A stretch of DNA of 8,104 bases from the NCBI GenBank assembly GCA_030642585.1, contig DAOWNN010000091.1:1-8104 (forward strand), given 5' to 3'. Positions within the stretch are counted from its first letter, which is position 1. The number at the start of each line of letters is the position of its first letter. Below are positions 1 through 6,696 of the stretch, piece after piece. This DNA comes from Bacteroidota bacterium. Lineage in GTDB: Bacteria > Bacteroidota > Bacteroidia > Bacteroidales > VadinHA17. The notes beneath the pieces were generated by a model. It searched no databases. It had not been told where the DNA came from and was given only the letters and a program-made list of their open reading frames with translations. A program made the position numbers and the translations under genes.

Positions 1-137
1 ATGAGTTAAGACAAAGAGTAGTTACGGTGGAGGGCTTTGTTTTTGCTCCCAGTAAGAAAAAGAGAGAATTGCTGAGGCAGGTGGAGAGTATTTTATTTAC
101 CCTTAAGATTGATGAGGAAGAAGGGGAGAAAGAGTGA
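1..137 (+). CDS. C-terminal end of a DUF4837-like protein (5' truncated)
   Basis: The frame beginning at base 3 is open from the window edge to a TGA at 135-137 and gives 44 residues. It contains VVTVEGFVFAPSKKKRELL followed by RQVESILFTLKI and an acidic tail (DEEEGEKE). A 'V-EGFV-AP---KR-L-R--E--L-TL' ending is what I recall for the C-terminus of DUF4837 proteins, a Bacteroidota family of predicted lipoproteins of unknown function. That family assignment rests on memory of the pattern, not on a search. The Lys/Arg-rich helix-like segment followed by a short beta-like end looks like genuine protein. The gene is convergent with the minus-strand gene that follows. The N-terminus, and so any lipoprotein signal, lies outside the window. 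The coding call is fairly secure; the family call is moderate. Confidence 0.6.
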   Translation, partial: ELRQRVVTVEGFVFAPSKKKRELLRQVESILFTLKIDEEEGEKE

Positions 138-167
138 GGGCTACGGGGCGAAAGAGAAAAGAAGAGG

Positions 168-188
168 TGAGTAATGAGATATGAGCGA
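168..188. repeat. Seven-base tandem repeat, three degenerate units
   Basis: TGAG recurs at 168, 175 and 182, exactly seven bases apart. The units are TGAGTAA, TGAGATA and TGAGCGA. The tract is degenerate and lies outside any coding frame. Similar seven-base periodicity appears at 4061 and 4136, which suggests shared simple-repeat origins, but three units alone could be chance. Confidence 0.45.
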
Positions 189-244
189 TACTGGAAGGCA
201 CAGGGCGGTGTCACAGGATCTCACTTACGAGAAATTTTTCGAGA

Positions 245-279
245 CATTCGTGTATTAGTCTTCCATTCGTGCATTCGTG
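245..279. repeat. Three copies of CATTCGTG
   Basis: CATTCGTG occurs at 245-252, 264-271 and 272-279; the last two are directly adjacent, giving an eight-base period. Read on the minus strand, the phrase is CACGAATG. The 11 bases between the first two copies look like diverged versions of the same unit. I recall similar CATTCGTG phrases in Bacteroidota intergenic DNA, but have not checked this. No function is apparent. Confidence 0.6.
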
Positions 280-310
280 GCTTCTTTTTATTCCAATCTT
301 CCTGTTAGAA

Positions 311-1432
311 TTAAGAAATCCCTTCCTTTTTCAAGATTTCAGGTATTTCCAGGTATTCATATTTCTGATTTCGTAGCCGGGGCTGAAAACCCGCCTCTCT
401 TATAGCAGAAGTTATGCCGGCTGCATCGAATTTATACTGGGCTCCTGCTGAAGAAACTACATTTTCTTCAATCATGATCGAACCAAAATCATTAGCTCCA
501 GAGTGTAAACATATCTGAGCCGTTTCTTTCCCAACCGTAAGCCAGGAAGCCTGAATATTTTTGATATTTGGAAGAAGAATCCTGCTTATGGCAATCATAC
601 GTATGTATTCTTCAGAGCGAACCTTATTAAAAACACCCATTTCTTTTTGCAATTGAGTTTCCATATCCTGAAAGGGCCAGGGGATAAATGCAAGAAATCC
701 ATAATTGTTCACTGGTTTTTCAGATTGTACCTCTCTAATCCTGATCAGGTGATTTATCCTTTCTTCTTTGGTTTCTACATGTCCAAACATCATGGTTGCA
801 GAGCTGGGTATATTTAGTTTGTGGGCTTCTCTCATTACATTAAGCCATTCTTCGGTATTGGCCTTAAGCGGAGAAACTATAGTTCTTACCCTGTCACACA
901 AGATTTCAGCACCAGCGCCAGGTAAGCTATCCAGTCCAGAGTCAATCAAGGCTTCCAAAACTTCTTTATAAGTGACTTTTTCAAGTTTTGCAAGATGTAC
1001 AATTTCAGGTGGCCCCAAAGCATGAAGCTTTAGTTCGGGAAAACTTTTTTTGAGTTCCTTGAATAGCCTGGTATAGAAATCCAGGCCCATTTTCTGGTTT
1101 AATCCCCCTTGCAAGAGTATTTGATTTCCACCATGATCAAAAAGCTCCTCAATTTTCTCCTTATATTCTTTAAAGCTTGTTACATAAGCATCTTCAGACC
1201 CAGGTTTTCTATAAAAATTACAGAATTTGCATTGTGAATAGCAAATATTGGAGATGTTTACATTTCGGTCTATTTGCCAGCTCACAATTCCTTCCCTTGT
1301 ATGCATATTTCGCAAAACATTCGCAAGGCTCATTAGTTCCTGAGTAGGTGCATTTAAATACAAATCCAGGCCTTCCTGTTTTGTCAGGAATTCCAGTTTC
1401 ATTGCTTTCTTATAGAGAGGTGAAAAATTCAT
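311..1432 (-). CDS. mqnC: Cyclic dehypoxanthine futalosine synthase (radical SAM)
   Basis: MqnC is a cytosolic radical S-adenosylmethionine enzyme of the futalosine menaquinone pathway; it cyclises dehypoxanthine futalosine to its cyclic form. The 373-residue product has the cluster-binding motif CYSQCKFC with cysteines at 64, 68 and 71 (CX3CX2C), just after SWQIDRNVNISN. The glycine-rich LLQGGLNQ segment (about 106-113), the FIPWPFQ motif (249-255) and the C-terminal block SWLTVGKE ... SGANDFGSIMIEENVV (296-326) are typical of MqnC. The related MqnE shares part of this GAND block, but FIPWPFQ and the 'ASWLTVG' wording favour MqnC. The length fits the family. The start at 1432 begins MNFSPLYKKAM, as expected for bacteroidete members, and has no Shine-Dalgarno sequence close by. 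It is transcribed alone, divergently from the aminopeptidase. The remaining pathway genes are not in the window. Confidence 0.93.
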   Translation of the reverse strand: MNFSPLYKKAMKLEFLTKQEGLDLYLNAPTQELMSLANVLRNMHTREGIVSWQIDRNVNISNICYSQCKFCNFYRKPGSEDAYVTSFKEYKEKIEELFDHGGNQILLQGGLNQKMGLDFYTRLFKELKKSFPELKLHALGPPEIVHLAKLEKVTYKEVLEALIDSGLDSLPGAGAEILCDRVRTIVSPLKANTEEWLNVMREAHKLNIPSSATMMFGHVETKEERINHLIRIREVQSEKPVNNYGFLAFIPWPFQDMETQLQKEMGVFNKVRSEEYIRMIAISRILLPNIKNIQASWLTVGKETAQICLHSGANDFGSIMIEENVVSSAGAQYKFDAAGITSAIREAGFQPRLRNQKYEYLEIPEILKKEGIS

Positions 1433-1489
1433 TTATGTAAAATTAGTTGAGACAAAAATAATACTATATCTTAAATCAGCCATATCCAT
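1433..1489 (-). CDS. Possible 18-codon upstream reading frame of mqnC
   Basis: On the minus strand an ATG at 1489-1487 opens an 18-residue frame (MDMADLRYSIIFVSTNFT) whose TAA at 1435-1433 directly abuts the mqnC ATG. A strong Shine-Dalgarno-like GAGGAGGG lies about seven bases before this ATG (about 1497-1504 on the plus-strand scale), while mqnC has none. It is in phase with mqnC. It could be a leader peptide coupled to mqnC translation, but the -7-like box proposed for mqnC lies inside it, so it may not be transcribed. Chance is the more likely explanation. Confidence 0.15.
   Translation of the reverse strand: MDMADLRYSIIFVSTNFT
1453..1460 (-). promoter_or_regulatory. Candidate -7 box for mqnC
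   Basis: On the minus strand the bases read TATTTTTG, an exact match to the Bacteroidota -7 consensus TAnnTTTG, about 20 bases before the mqnC ATG. I see no TTTG at the expected -33 position, so the call rests on one box in AT-rich DNA. Confidence 0.35.
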
Positions 1490-1521
1490 TTACTTACCCT
1501 CCTCAAATTTTATTACCTTTG
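1489..1521 (+). promoter_or_regulatory. Candidate promoter for the aminopeptidase-pdxA unit
   Basis: TACCTTTG at 1514-1521 matches the Bacteroidota -7 consensus TAnnTTTG exactly and ends 19 bases before the aminopeptidase ATG. A TTTA at 1489-1492 is a three-of-four match to the -33 TTTG, with 21 bases between the boxes. Transcription would start around 1528, giving a short leader. Confidence 0.5.
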
Positions 1522-1540
1522 ACAGGAAAAATCAGAAAGG

Positions 1541-2986
1541 ATGAAAATAGAAGGGATAAAAACCAGGAAAATTGCTGATAAACAATCGGTTATATACCTG
1601 GTTGACAAGAAAGCAAAGTTTGAAGATTTCGGCTTAAATGAAAGTGAAAAATCATATGTGGAAGACAGAAAGAAAGCCGGAGAAAATCAAATTTCAATTA
1701 ATCAATACAAGCGATGGGTCTATATATTGATAGTTGAGAAGGGAAAAAATGAAAATTTCCTGCTGGAGGACTTGAGAAAATCGGGAAACAGCTTACATAA
1801 GAAATTAGTATCCCATAAGCTCAAATCTGTGTCAATGGTTGATTGTTTGAATAAGCCGGAATATGTTCTGGCTTTAGCTGAAGGAATTGCCCTAAGCAAT
1901 TATCAATTTCTAAAATATTTCAGGAACTCAAAGGAAAAAAAGAATTCTTTGGAAGTGATTCGTATATATGGAGAATCAATCAAAGCTGTACAAATTGAGC
2001 AATTACAAAATCTTATAGAGGGTGTTTTTCATGCACGAACCCTGGTGAATGAACCCCTCTCTGAGTTGACTGCAGTTCGGTTCTCAGAAGAAATTCAGAA
2101 CCTGGGTAAGGAGGTGGGTTTTAAGGTCGAGGTATTCCATAAAAAGAAAATTGAAGCATTGAAGATGGGCGGTTTGCTGGCAGTGAATAAGGGTAGTATT
2201 GATCCCCCTACCTTTACTATTCTGGAGTGGAAACCAGGTCAGTATCAAAACAAAAAGCCTCTGGTTCTTATTGGGAAAGGCGTGGTTTATGATACGGGTG
2301 GACTAAGTTTAAAGCCCACAAAAGACAGCATGGATTATATGAAATCTGACATGGGAGGAGCTGCAGCTATTGTAGGGGCTATTTATTCAATTGCCAAATC
2401 CAGACTTCCGGTCCATGTAATAGGACTCGTTCCTGCTACAGATAATCGTCCTGATGGGAATGCATATGTTCCTGGAGATGTTGTGGTAATGGGTAATGGC
2501 CTGACTGTGGAAGTGCTGAATACAGATGCTGAAGGCAGGATGATACTGGCTGAAGCATTGAATTATGCACAACACTATAAACCCGAATTAGTAATTGATA
2601 TTGCAACTCTGACCGGTTCTGCTGGAATAGCAATTGGGAAATATGGTATTGTTGGTATGGGTAATTCTTCGGGAAAGCAATTCAGGGCTTTGCAAAAAAG
2701 TGGTGAAAAAGTTTCAGAAAGAATTGTTGAATTTCCATTTTGGGATGAGTATAATGATTTGTTAAAATCGAATATTGCAGACTTGAAAAATATTGGAGGC
2801 AGAGATGCCGGTGCTATTACTGCAGGTAAATTTCTTGAACATTTTACAAATAATTATCCTTATATCCATTTGGATATTGCCGGTCCGGCATTTACACATA
2901 AAGATTATGGATACAGAGGAAAAGGCGGGACCGGATATGGAGTCAGGCTGCTGTTTGATTTTGTAAAACATTATTTGAACATATGA
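1541..2986 (+). CDS. pepA: Leucyl aminopeptidase, peptidase family M17
   Basis: This is a cytosolic two-metal exopeptidase that removes N-terminal residues from peptides. The 481-residue product has a divergent, lysine-rich N-terminal region (about 1-150) and a well-conserved M17 catalytic domain from about 155. Residues expected to bind the metals, by alignment with the E. coli enzyme, are all present: K246 and D251 in GKGVVYDTGG, D270 in KSDMGG, and D329 and E331 in NTDAEGR. The expected catalytic residues K258 and R333 are also kept. The spacing from D270 to D329 is 59 residues, the same as between the matching E. coli aspartates. VNEPLSELT (169-177) is also typical. No signal peptide is seen. 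The stop overlaps the pdxA start by four bases. The ATG at 1541 follows a plausible -7 box and has no clear Shine-Dalgarno sequence. The symbol is given by family; the divergent N-terminus leaves strict orthology to PepA open. Confidence 0.92.
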   Translation: MKIEGIKTRKIADKQSVIYLVDKKAKFEDFGLNESEKSYVEDRKKAGENQISINQYKRWVYILIVEKGKNENFLLEDLRKSGNSLHKKLVSHKLKSVSMVDCLNKPEYVLALAEGIALSNYQFLKYFRNSKEKKNSLEVIRIYGESIKAVQIEQLQNLIEGVFHARTLVNEPLSELTAVRFSEEIQNLGKEVGFKVEVFHKKKIEALKMGGLLAVNKGSIDPPTFTILEWKPGQYQNKKPLVLIGKGVVYDTGGLSLKPTKDSMDYMKSDMGGAAAIVGAIYSIAKSRLPVHVIGLVPATDNRPDGNAYVPGDVVVMGNGLTVEVLNTDAEGRMILAEALNYAQHYKPELVIDIATLTGSAGIAIGKYGIVGMGNSSGKQFRALQKSGEKVSERIVEFPFWDEYNDLLKSNIADLKNIGGRDAGAITAGKFLEHFTNNYPYIHLDIAGPAFTHKDYGYRGKGGTGYGVRLLFDFVKHYLNI

Positions 2987-4050
2987 ATACGGATAAAATT
3001 AAACTTGGAATTACCCATGGAGATATTAACGGAATCAGTTATGAGGTAATTATTAAAACCCTTATGGATAATCGTATCCAGGATTTTTGTTCTACAATTG
3101 TATATGGATCTCCAAAAGTAGCTGCCTATCATAGAAAAGCCCTGAATATTGACAATTTCAGTTTCAATAATATTAAATTCCCTGGAGAGGCAAATACAAA
3201 ACGCCCCAATATTCTGAATTGCATTGATGACCAGGTTCGTGTTGAACTGGGGAAATCTACAGAGATAGCAGGATTAGCTTCTGTTGAAAGTTTAAAGAGA
3301 GCTGTCAAAGATCTGAAGGATGGTTATATTGATGTTTTGGTAACCGGCCCCATTAATAAAAATAATGTTCAGTCAGATAAATTCACTTTTCCGGGACATA
3401 CCGACTACTTCGAATCAGAATTTCCATCTGATTCAGGTGCTTTAATGCTTATGGTTCATGAACAATTTAAGGTAGGACTGGTTACGGCACATGTTCCCTT
3501 ATCCAGGGTGGCTGAGCTCATAAGTTTTGAAAGTGTTATTTCCAAGTTGAGGAGCATGCATGAAAGCCTGGAAGTAGATTTCGGATTGAGCAAGCCAAAT
3601 ATTGCAGTTTTAGGACTAAATCCTCATGCAGGAGATGATGGCCTCCTGGGATTGGAAGAAAAAGAAATTATTGAACCTGCCATTCAGGAAGCCAGAAAAG
3701 AAGGTATAATGGCAATGGGGACTTTTCCGGCAGATGGTTTTTTTGGATCTTATAATCATTTAAAGTTTGATGCTGTACTTGCAATGTATCATGACCAGGG
3801 GTTAAGCCCATTCAAAACTATGGGTTTCTCTGACGGAGTAAACTTTACAGCGGGCTTACCAATTGTTAGAACATCTCCTGTACATGGAACAGCTTATGAT
3901 ATTGCGGGGCAGGGAATTGCTTCTGAAACTTCTTTTCGTAATGCTCTTTATCTGGCTATTGATATTTTTAAGCAAAGAAAACAGTATAGGGAATTAACAG
4001 CTAACAGCCTCCAGGTTCAGAAGAAAACTAACGACAGATCGAATTCTTAA
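2983..4050 (+). CDS. pdxA: 4-hydroxythreonine-4-phosphate dehydrogenase
   Basis: PdxA oxidises 4-phosphohydroxy-L-threonine with NAD; the product feeds PdxJ in the deoxyxylulose-5-phosphate-dependent route to vitamin B6. The 355-residue protein carries the three metal-binding histidines in their usual settings: H170 in TAHVPL, H215 in NPHAGDDG and H270 in MYHDQGL. The substrate-binding PGHTDYFE (137-144) and TGPINK (121-126) are present. The opening GITHGDINGI (8-17) replaces the GDPAGIGPE-like motif of proteobacterial PdxA; I recall this as normal for Bacteroidota. The last ~25 residues form a hydrophilic tail. Its ATG overlaps the aminopeptidase stop as ATGA, so the two genes are probably cotranscribed and translationally coupled. 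Two in-frame stops follow each other (TAATAA, 4048-4053). No pathway partner is adjacent. Confidence 0.94.
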   Translation: MNTDKIKLGITHGDINGISYEVIIKTLMDNRIQDFCSTIVYGSPKVAAYHRKALNIDNFSFNNIKFPGEANTKRPNILNCIDDQVRVELGKSTEIAGLASVESLKRAVKDLKDGYIDVLVTGPINKNNVQSDKFTFPGHTDYFESEFPSDSGALMLMVHEQFKVGLVTAHVPLSRVAELISFESVISKLRSMHESLEVDFGLSKPNIAVLGLNPHAGDDGLLGLEEKEIIEPAIQEARKEGIMAMGTFPADGFFGSYNHLKFDAVLAMYHDQGLSPFKTMGFSDGVNFTAGLPIVRTSPVHGTAYDIAGQGIASETSFRNALYLAIDIFKQRKQYRELTANSLQVQKKTNDRSNS

Positions 4051-4060
4051 TAAGAAGCTT

Positions 4061-4075
4061 GTTCAAAGTTCAAAG
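4061..4075. repeat. GTTCAAA tandem pair
   Basis: GTTCAAA occurs twice in succession (4061-4067 and 4068-4074), followed by G. The unit is seven bases long, like the tract at 4136. On the other strand it reads TTTGAAC. It is too short to be called a functional element. Confidence 0.45.
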
Positions 4076-4100
4076 AGTGTTACTTGTTCATTGCGGGTAC

Positions 4101-4123
4101 TTTGGATATTTTAAAATTCCAAA
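4101..4123. repeat. Imperfect palindrome downstream of pdxA
   Basis: TTTGGATATTTT (4101-4112) is followed directly by AAAATTCCAAA (4113-4123), its reverse complement apart from one extra T at about 4107. That gives 11 matched positions with no spacer. It starts about 50 bases after the pdxA stop. No T-tract follows, so it is not a standard terminator; it could be a protein-binding site or an mRNA 3'-end stabiliser. Confidence 0.5.
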
Positions 4124-4135
4124 CCAGGAATTTAG

Positions 4136-4170
4136 CAGTTTGAGTTTTGTAATTTGTAGTTTGTATTTTC
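4136..4170. repeat. Seven-base tandem repeat, five units (TAGTTTG-like)
   Basis: Five consecutive seven-base units are CAGTTTG, AGTTTTG, TAATTTG, TAGTTTG and TATTTTC. TTTGTA recurs at 4146, 4153 and 4160, exactly seven apart. The units resemble the -7 promoter box TAnnTTTG but are one base short, so they are probably not promoters. Confidence 0.65.
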
Positions 4171-4275
4171 TATTCTTTTGCCCGACTTCCTCACCTCCTC
4201 AAACATTGAACCTTCATCTTCAATCTTCTGTTGTAAAACATAACAAAAAGTGGTATTTATATGAGTTTTATCGCT

Positions 4276-4304
4276 TTTGAAGGACTGAAATATTCGTAAT
4301 TTTA
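4276..4304 (+). promoter_or_regulatory. Candidate maeB promoter
   Basis: TTTG at 4276-4279 fits the Bacteroidota -33 box. TAATTTTA at 4297-4304 differs from the -7 consensus TAnnTTTG at its last base. The spacer of 17 bases is slightly short of the usual ~19. The maeB ATG lies 26 bases downstream behind an AT-rich leader without a Shine-Dalgarno sequence. Confidence 0.4.
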
Positions 4305-4330
4305 TACAATCACATTAAACTCTTGAAATC

Positions 4331-6610
4331 ATGTCAAAAATTATGAAGAAATCAGCCCTGGAATATCATTCTACAGGGCGTCCCGGGAAAATTGAAGTTG
4401 TTCCCACCAAACCTTACCAGACACAATATGATTTGTCTCTGGCTTATACGCCGGGTGTAGCGGTTCCCTGTCTTGAAATTGAAAAAAACCCTCACGATGC
4501 CTATAAATATACGGCAAAAGGAAATCTGGTTGCTGTAGTTTCAAATGGAACAGCGGTTCTTGGGCTGGGAGATATTGGCCCTCTAGGAGGAAAACCTGTA
4601 ATGGAAGGGAAGGGCTTGTTGTTTAAAGTATTTGCCGATGTTGATGTTTTTGACATTGAGGTGGATGAAAAAGATCCTGCTAAAATAATAGAGATTGTCA
4701 GAGCAATTGCTCCTACTTTTGGCGGAATCAACCTGGAAGATATTAAGGCACCTGAATGCTTTGAAATTGAAGATAAATTGAAAGAAATGCTTGATATTCC
4801 GGTTTTTCATGATGACCAGCATGGAACTGCTATAATTTCAGCTGCCGGATTGCTCAACGCATTAGAATTAAACGGGAAGAAAATAGGAGATTTAAAAATG
4901 GTTGTGAGCGGTGCCGGAGCAGCAGCTGTTTCATGTACACGTCTGTATATTACTATGGGTGTGAAGCCGGAAAATATTGTTATGGTAGATAGTAAAGGTG
5001 TGATCAATTCCAAAAGAACAGATCTGAACGAGATAAAAAAGAAGTTCATAACCAAACGAAATCTTGATACACTGGCCGATGCCATGAAAGATGCAGATCT
5101 GTGTCTGGGTTTATCTGTTGGTGGAATGATTAAGAAGGATATGCTCGCCTCCATGGCTCCTGATCCTATTGTTTTTGCAATGGCAAATCCTAATCCTGAA
5201 ATTACATACGAAGACGCAATGTCTACAAGGGATGATTTAATTTTTGCAACAGGGAGATCTGATTATCCAAATCAGATTAACAATGTTCTGGGATTCCCAT
5301 TTATTTTCAGGGGAGCACTTGACGTTCAGGCATCCAAGATCAATGAAGAAATGAAGATTGCTGCCGTAAAAGCCCTGGCTGGACTGGCAAAGGAACCTGT
5401 TCCTGATTATGTAAATAAGGCATATAATGTTAAAAACCTTGTTTTTGGGAAAGACTATATTATTCCAAAACCTATGGATCAACGCCTTATTGTAAGGATT
5501 TCCTCTGCAGTAGCCAAAGCTGCAATGGATTCTGGGATTGCAAAAGTACCTATTACCGATTGGGATGCTTATGCTGAAGAGCTAAACAAAAGGCTGGGAT
5601 ATGATACAAAGATCCTGAAATCGATTCGACTTAAGGCGAAGCAGGATCCTAAAAAGATTGTATTTTCAGAAGCCGAAGATTTAACTATACTAAAAGCTGC
5701 CCAAAGTGTTATTTATGAAGGAATAGCAAAGCCAATTTTGTTAGGACGCAAAGCACGGATCAACAAAATGATAGAAGAAAATGGTCTGGAACTGGATGAG
5801 GCTGTAATTATTGATCCTTCAAGTGTGGAAGAAGATCAAAGGAGAAAAGAATATGCCCGTGTTTTTCATGAAAGACGACAGAGAAAAGGAATTGGATACA
5901 GTTCATCACGAGAGAAAATGAAGCACAGGGATTATTTTGGTGTTATGATGGTTGAGAAAGGAGAAGCCGATGCATTTATCGCCGGAATGACCAGGAAATA
6001 TACTGATGCTATACGCCCGGCATTTGAAATTGTAGGTGCTACGAAAGAAAATCAGGCGGCTGGCATGTATATGGTATTGACAAAAAGAGGTCCCGTATTT
6101 TTTGCGGATACAACCATGAATGTTAATCCGGACACCCAGACACTGGTTAATACCACACTGTTGGCAGCGCACCAGATCAAAAGATTTGGAATTGAACCGA
6201 AAATTGCAATGGTTTCATTTTCAAATTTCGGTGCATCCCGGGAGCAAAGTCCCAGGACTGTTAAAAAAGCTGTAGAAATCCTTCATAAGGAATATCCGGA
6301 TATAATTGTTGATGGAGAAATGCAGGCAAATTTTGCACTCAATAAGGAACTGCGTGATAAGGTTTTTCCATTTTCTTCATTAAAAGGCCTGGATGTGAAT
6401 ACCTTAATTTTTCCGGATCTGAATTCCGGGAATAGTGCTTATAAGATTATGCAACAAATTGGAGGAGCCGAAGTAGTTGGCCCAATATTGCTTGGAATGA
6501 ATCGCCCCGTTCACATCATACAGAGAGAAAGCTCAGTGAGGGAAATTATTGATATGACAGCAATTGCGGTGATTGATGCGCAATGCAGGGCAGATGAAAG
6601 CTGTGATTAA
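4331..6610 (+). CDS. maeB: NADP-dependent malic enzyme with phosphotransacetylase-like domain
   Basis: The enzyme decarboxylates malate to pyruvate and CO2, normally reducing NADP, in the cytosol. The 759 residues match the length of E. coli MaeB. An N-terminal malic domain (about 15-155) has the catalytic tyrosine in AYTPGVAVP (Y39), the catalytic lysine in MEGKGLLFK (K94), and metal-binding residues in NLEDI (E136, D137) and FHDDQHGTA (D161/D162). The NAD(P)-binding domain follows (about 165-420), with the Rossmann loop SGAGAAAV (193-200) and FAMANPNPEI (282-291). From about 430 to 755 a phosphate acetyl/butyryl-transferase-like domain is seen (GEADAFIAGMTR, MVSFSNFG, DGEMQANFAL, GPILLGMNRPVH). 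In characterised MaeB proteins this domain does not act as a transferase but mediates acetyl-CoA control; that is inferred here. Cofactor choice is inferred from the domain layout. A second ATG lies at codon 5; the first is used. It is followed by its own terminator, so it is probably monocistronic. Confidence 0.95.
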   Translation: MSKIMKKSALEYHSTGRPGKIEVVPTKPYQTQYDLSLAYTPGVAVPCLEIEKNPHDAYKYTAKGNLVAVVSNGTAVLGLGDIGPLGGKPVMEGKGLLFKVFADVDVFDIEVDEKDPAKIIEIVRAIAPTFGGINLEDIKAPECFEIEDKLKEMLDIPVFHDDQHGTAIISAAGLLNALELNGKKIGDLKMVVSGAGAAAVSCTRLYITMGVKPENIVMVDSKGVINSKRTDLNEIKKKFITKRNLDTLADAMKDADLCLGLSVGGMIKKDMLASMAPDPIVFAMANPNPEITYEDAMSTRDDLIFATGRSDYPNQINNVLGFPFIFRGALDVQASKINEEMKIAAVKALAGLAKEPVPDYVNKAYNVKNLVFGKDYIIPKPMDQRLIVRISSAVAKAAMDSGIAKVPITDWDAYAEELNKRLGYDTKILKSIRLKAKQDPKKIVFSEAEDLTILKAAQSVIYEGIAKPILLGRKARINKMIEENGLELDEAVIIDPSSVEEDQRRKEYARVFHERRQRKGIGYSSSREKMKHRDYFGVMMVEKGEADAFIAGMTRKYTDAIRPAFEIVGATKENQAAGMYMVLTKRGPVFFADTTMNVNPDTQTLVNTTLLAAHQIKRFGIEPKIAMVSFSNFGASREQSPRTVKKAVEILHKEYPDIIVDGEMQANFALNKELRDKVFPFSSLKGLDVNTLIFPDLNSGNSAYKIMQQIGGAEVVGPILLGMNRPVHIIQRESSVREIIDMTAIAVIDAQCRADESCD

Positions 6611-6652
6611 TTAAGCACCATGGTTTTATAAACCGGTTTTTAGAAGATTATT

Positions 6653-6686
6653 AAAGGGGCTCTTTGTTAATGGAGTCCCTTTTCTT
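6653..6686 (+). terminator. Intrinsic terminator of maeB
   Basis: AAAGGGGCTC (6653-6662) pairs with GAGTCCCTTT (6673-6682) over ten positions, one of them a G-U pair, around a ten-base loop. A T-rich run (TTTTCTT) overlaps and follows the right arm. It begins 43 bases after the maeB stop and separates maeB from ruvA. Confidence 0.75.
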
Positions 6687-6696
6687 AGCTCTACAA

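Larger units (their letters stand above)
138..310. other. Convergent intergenic spacer with decayed short repeats
   Basis: This 173-base stretch lies between the ends of two convergent genes. No frame in it looks coding, and no hairpin with a T-tract was found for either gene. It holds a three-unit seven-base repeat (168-188) and three copies of CATTCGTG (245-279). A near-palindrome at 229-242 (CGAGAAATTTTTCG) has no loop and no following T run, so I do not call it a terminator. Confidence 0.6.
4051..4330. other. Intergenic spacer between pdxA and maeB
   Basis: The 280 bases contain no credible gene. A 73-codon frame at 4059-4280 exists, but it runs through simple repeats and encodes a compositionally odd, family-less peptide. 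The spacer holds a two-unit GTTCAAA repeat, an imperfect palindrome (4101-4123), a five-unit seven-base repeat (4136-4170), a pyrimidine-rich stretch (about 4165-4230) and a likely maeB promoter. No hairpin with a T-tract was found to end the aminopeptidase-pdxA transcript. Confidence 0.65.

Noticed and set aside
229..242. Near-palindrome CGAGAAATTTTTCG as a terminator of mqnC or the left-hand gene
   Set aside because: It has no loop, contains a mismatch or G-T position, and has no following T run on either strand.
2983..3060. PdxA with an abnormal N-terminal motif (GITHGDINGI), suggesting a different activity
   Set aside because: All three metal-binding histidines and the PGHTDYFE motif are intact, and I recall this N-terminal form as normal for Bacteroidota PdxA.
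4044..4056. Palindrome TTCTTAATAAGAA over the pdxA stop codon
   Set aside because: Six AT-rich pairs around one base are expected often in such DNA; no T-tract follows, and the sequence is explained by the tandem TAATAA stops.
4059..4280. A 73-codon plus-strand frame between pdxA and maeB
   Set aside because: It runs through the GTTCAAA pair, the palindrome and the seven-base array; the peptide is rich in F, S, L and Y with no recognisable family, and there is no start signal. It reads as an accidental open stretch.
4807..5154. A 115-codon minus-strand frame inside maeB
   Set aside because: It is antisense to the NAD(P)-binding domain of maeB and shows no family features. The similar minus-strand frame at 6923-7270 inside ruvA is rejected for the same reason.
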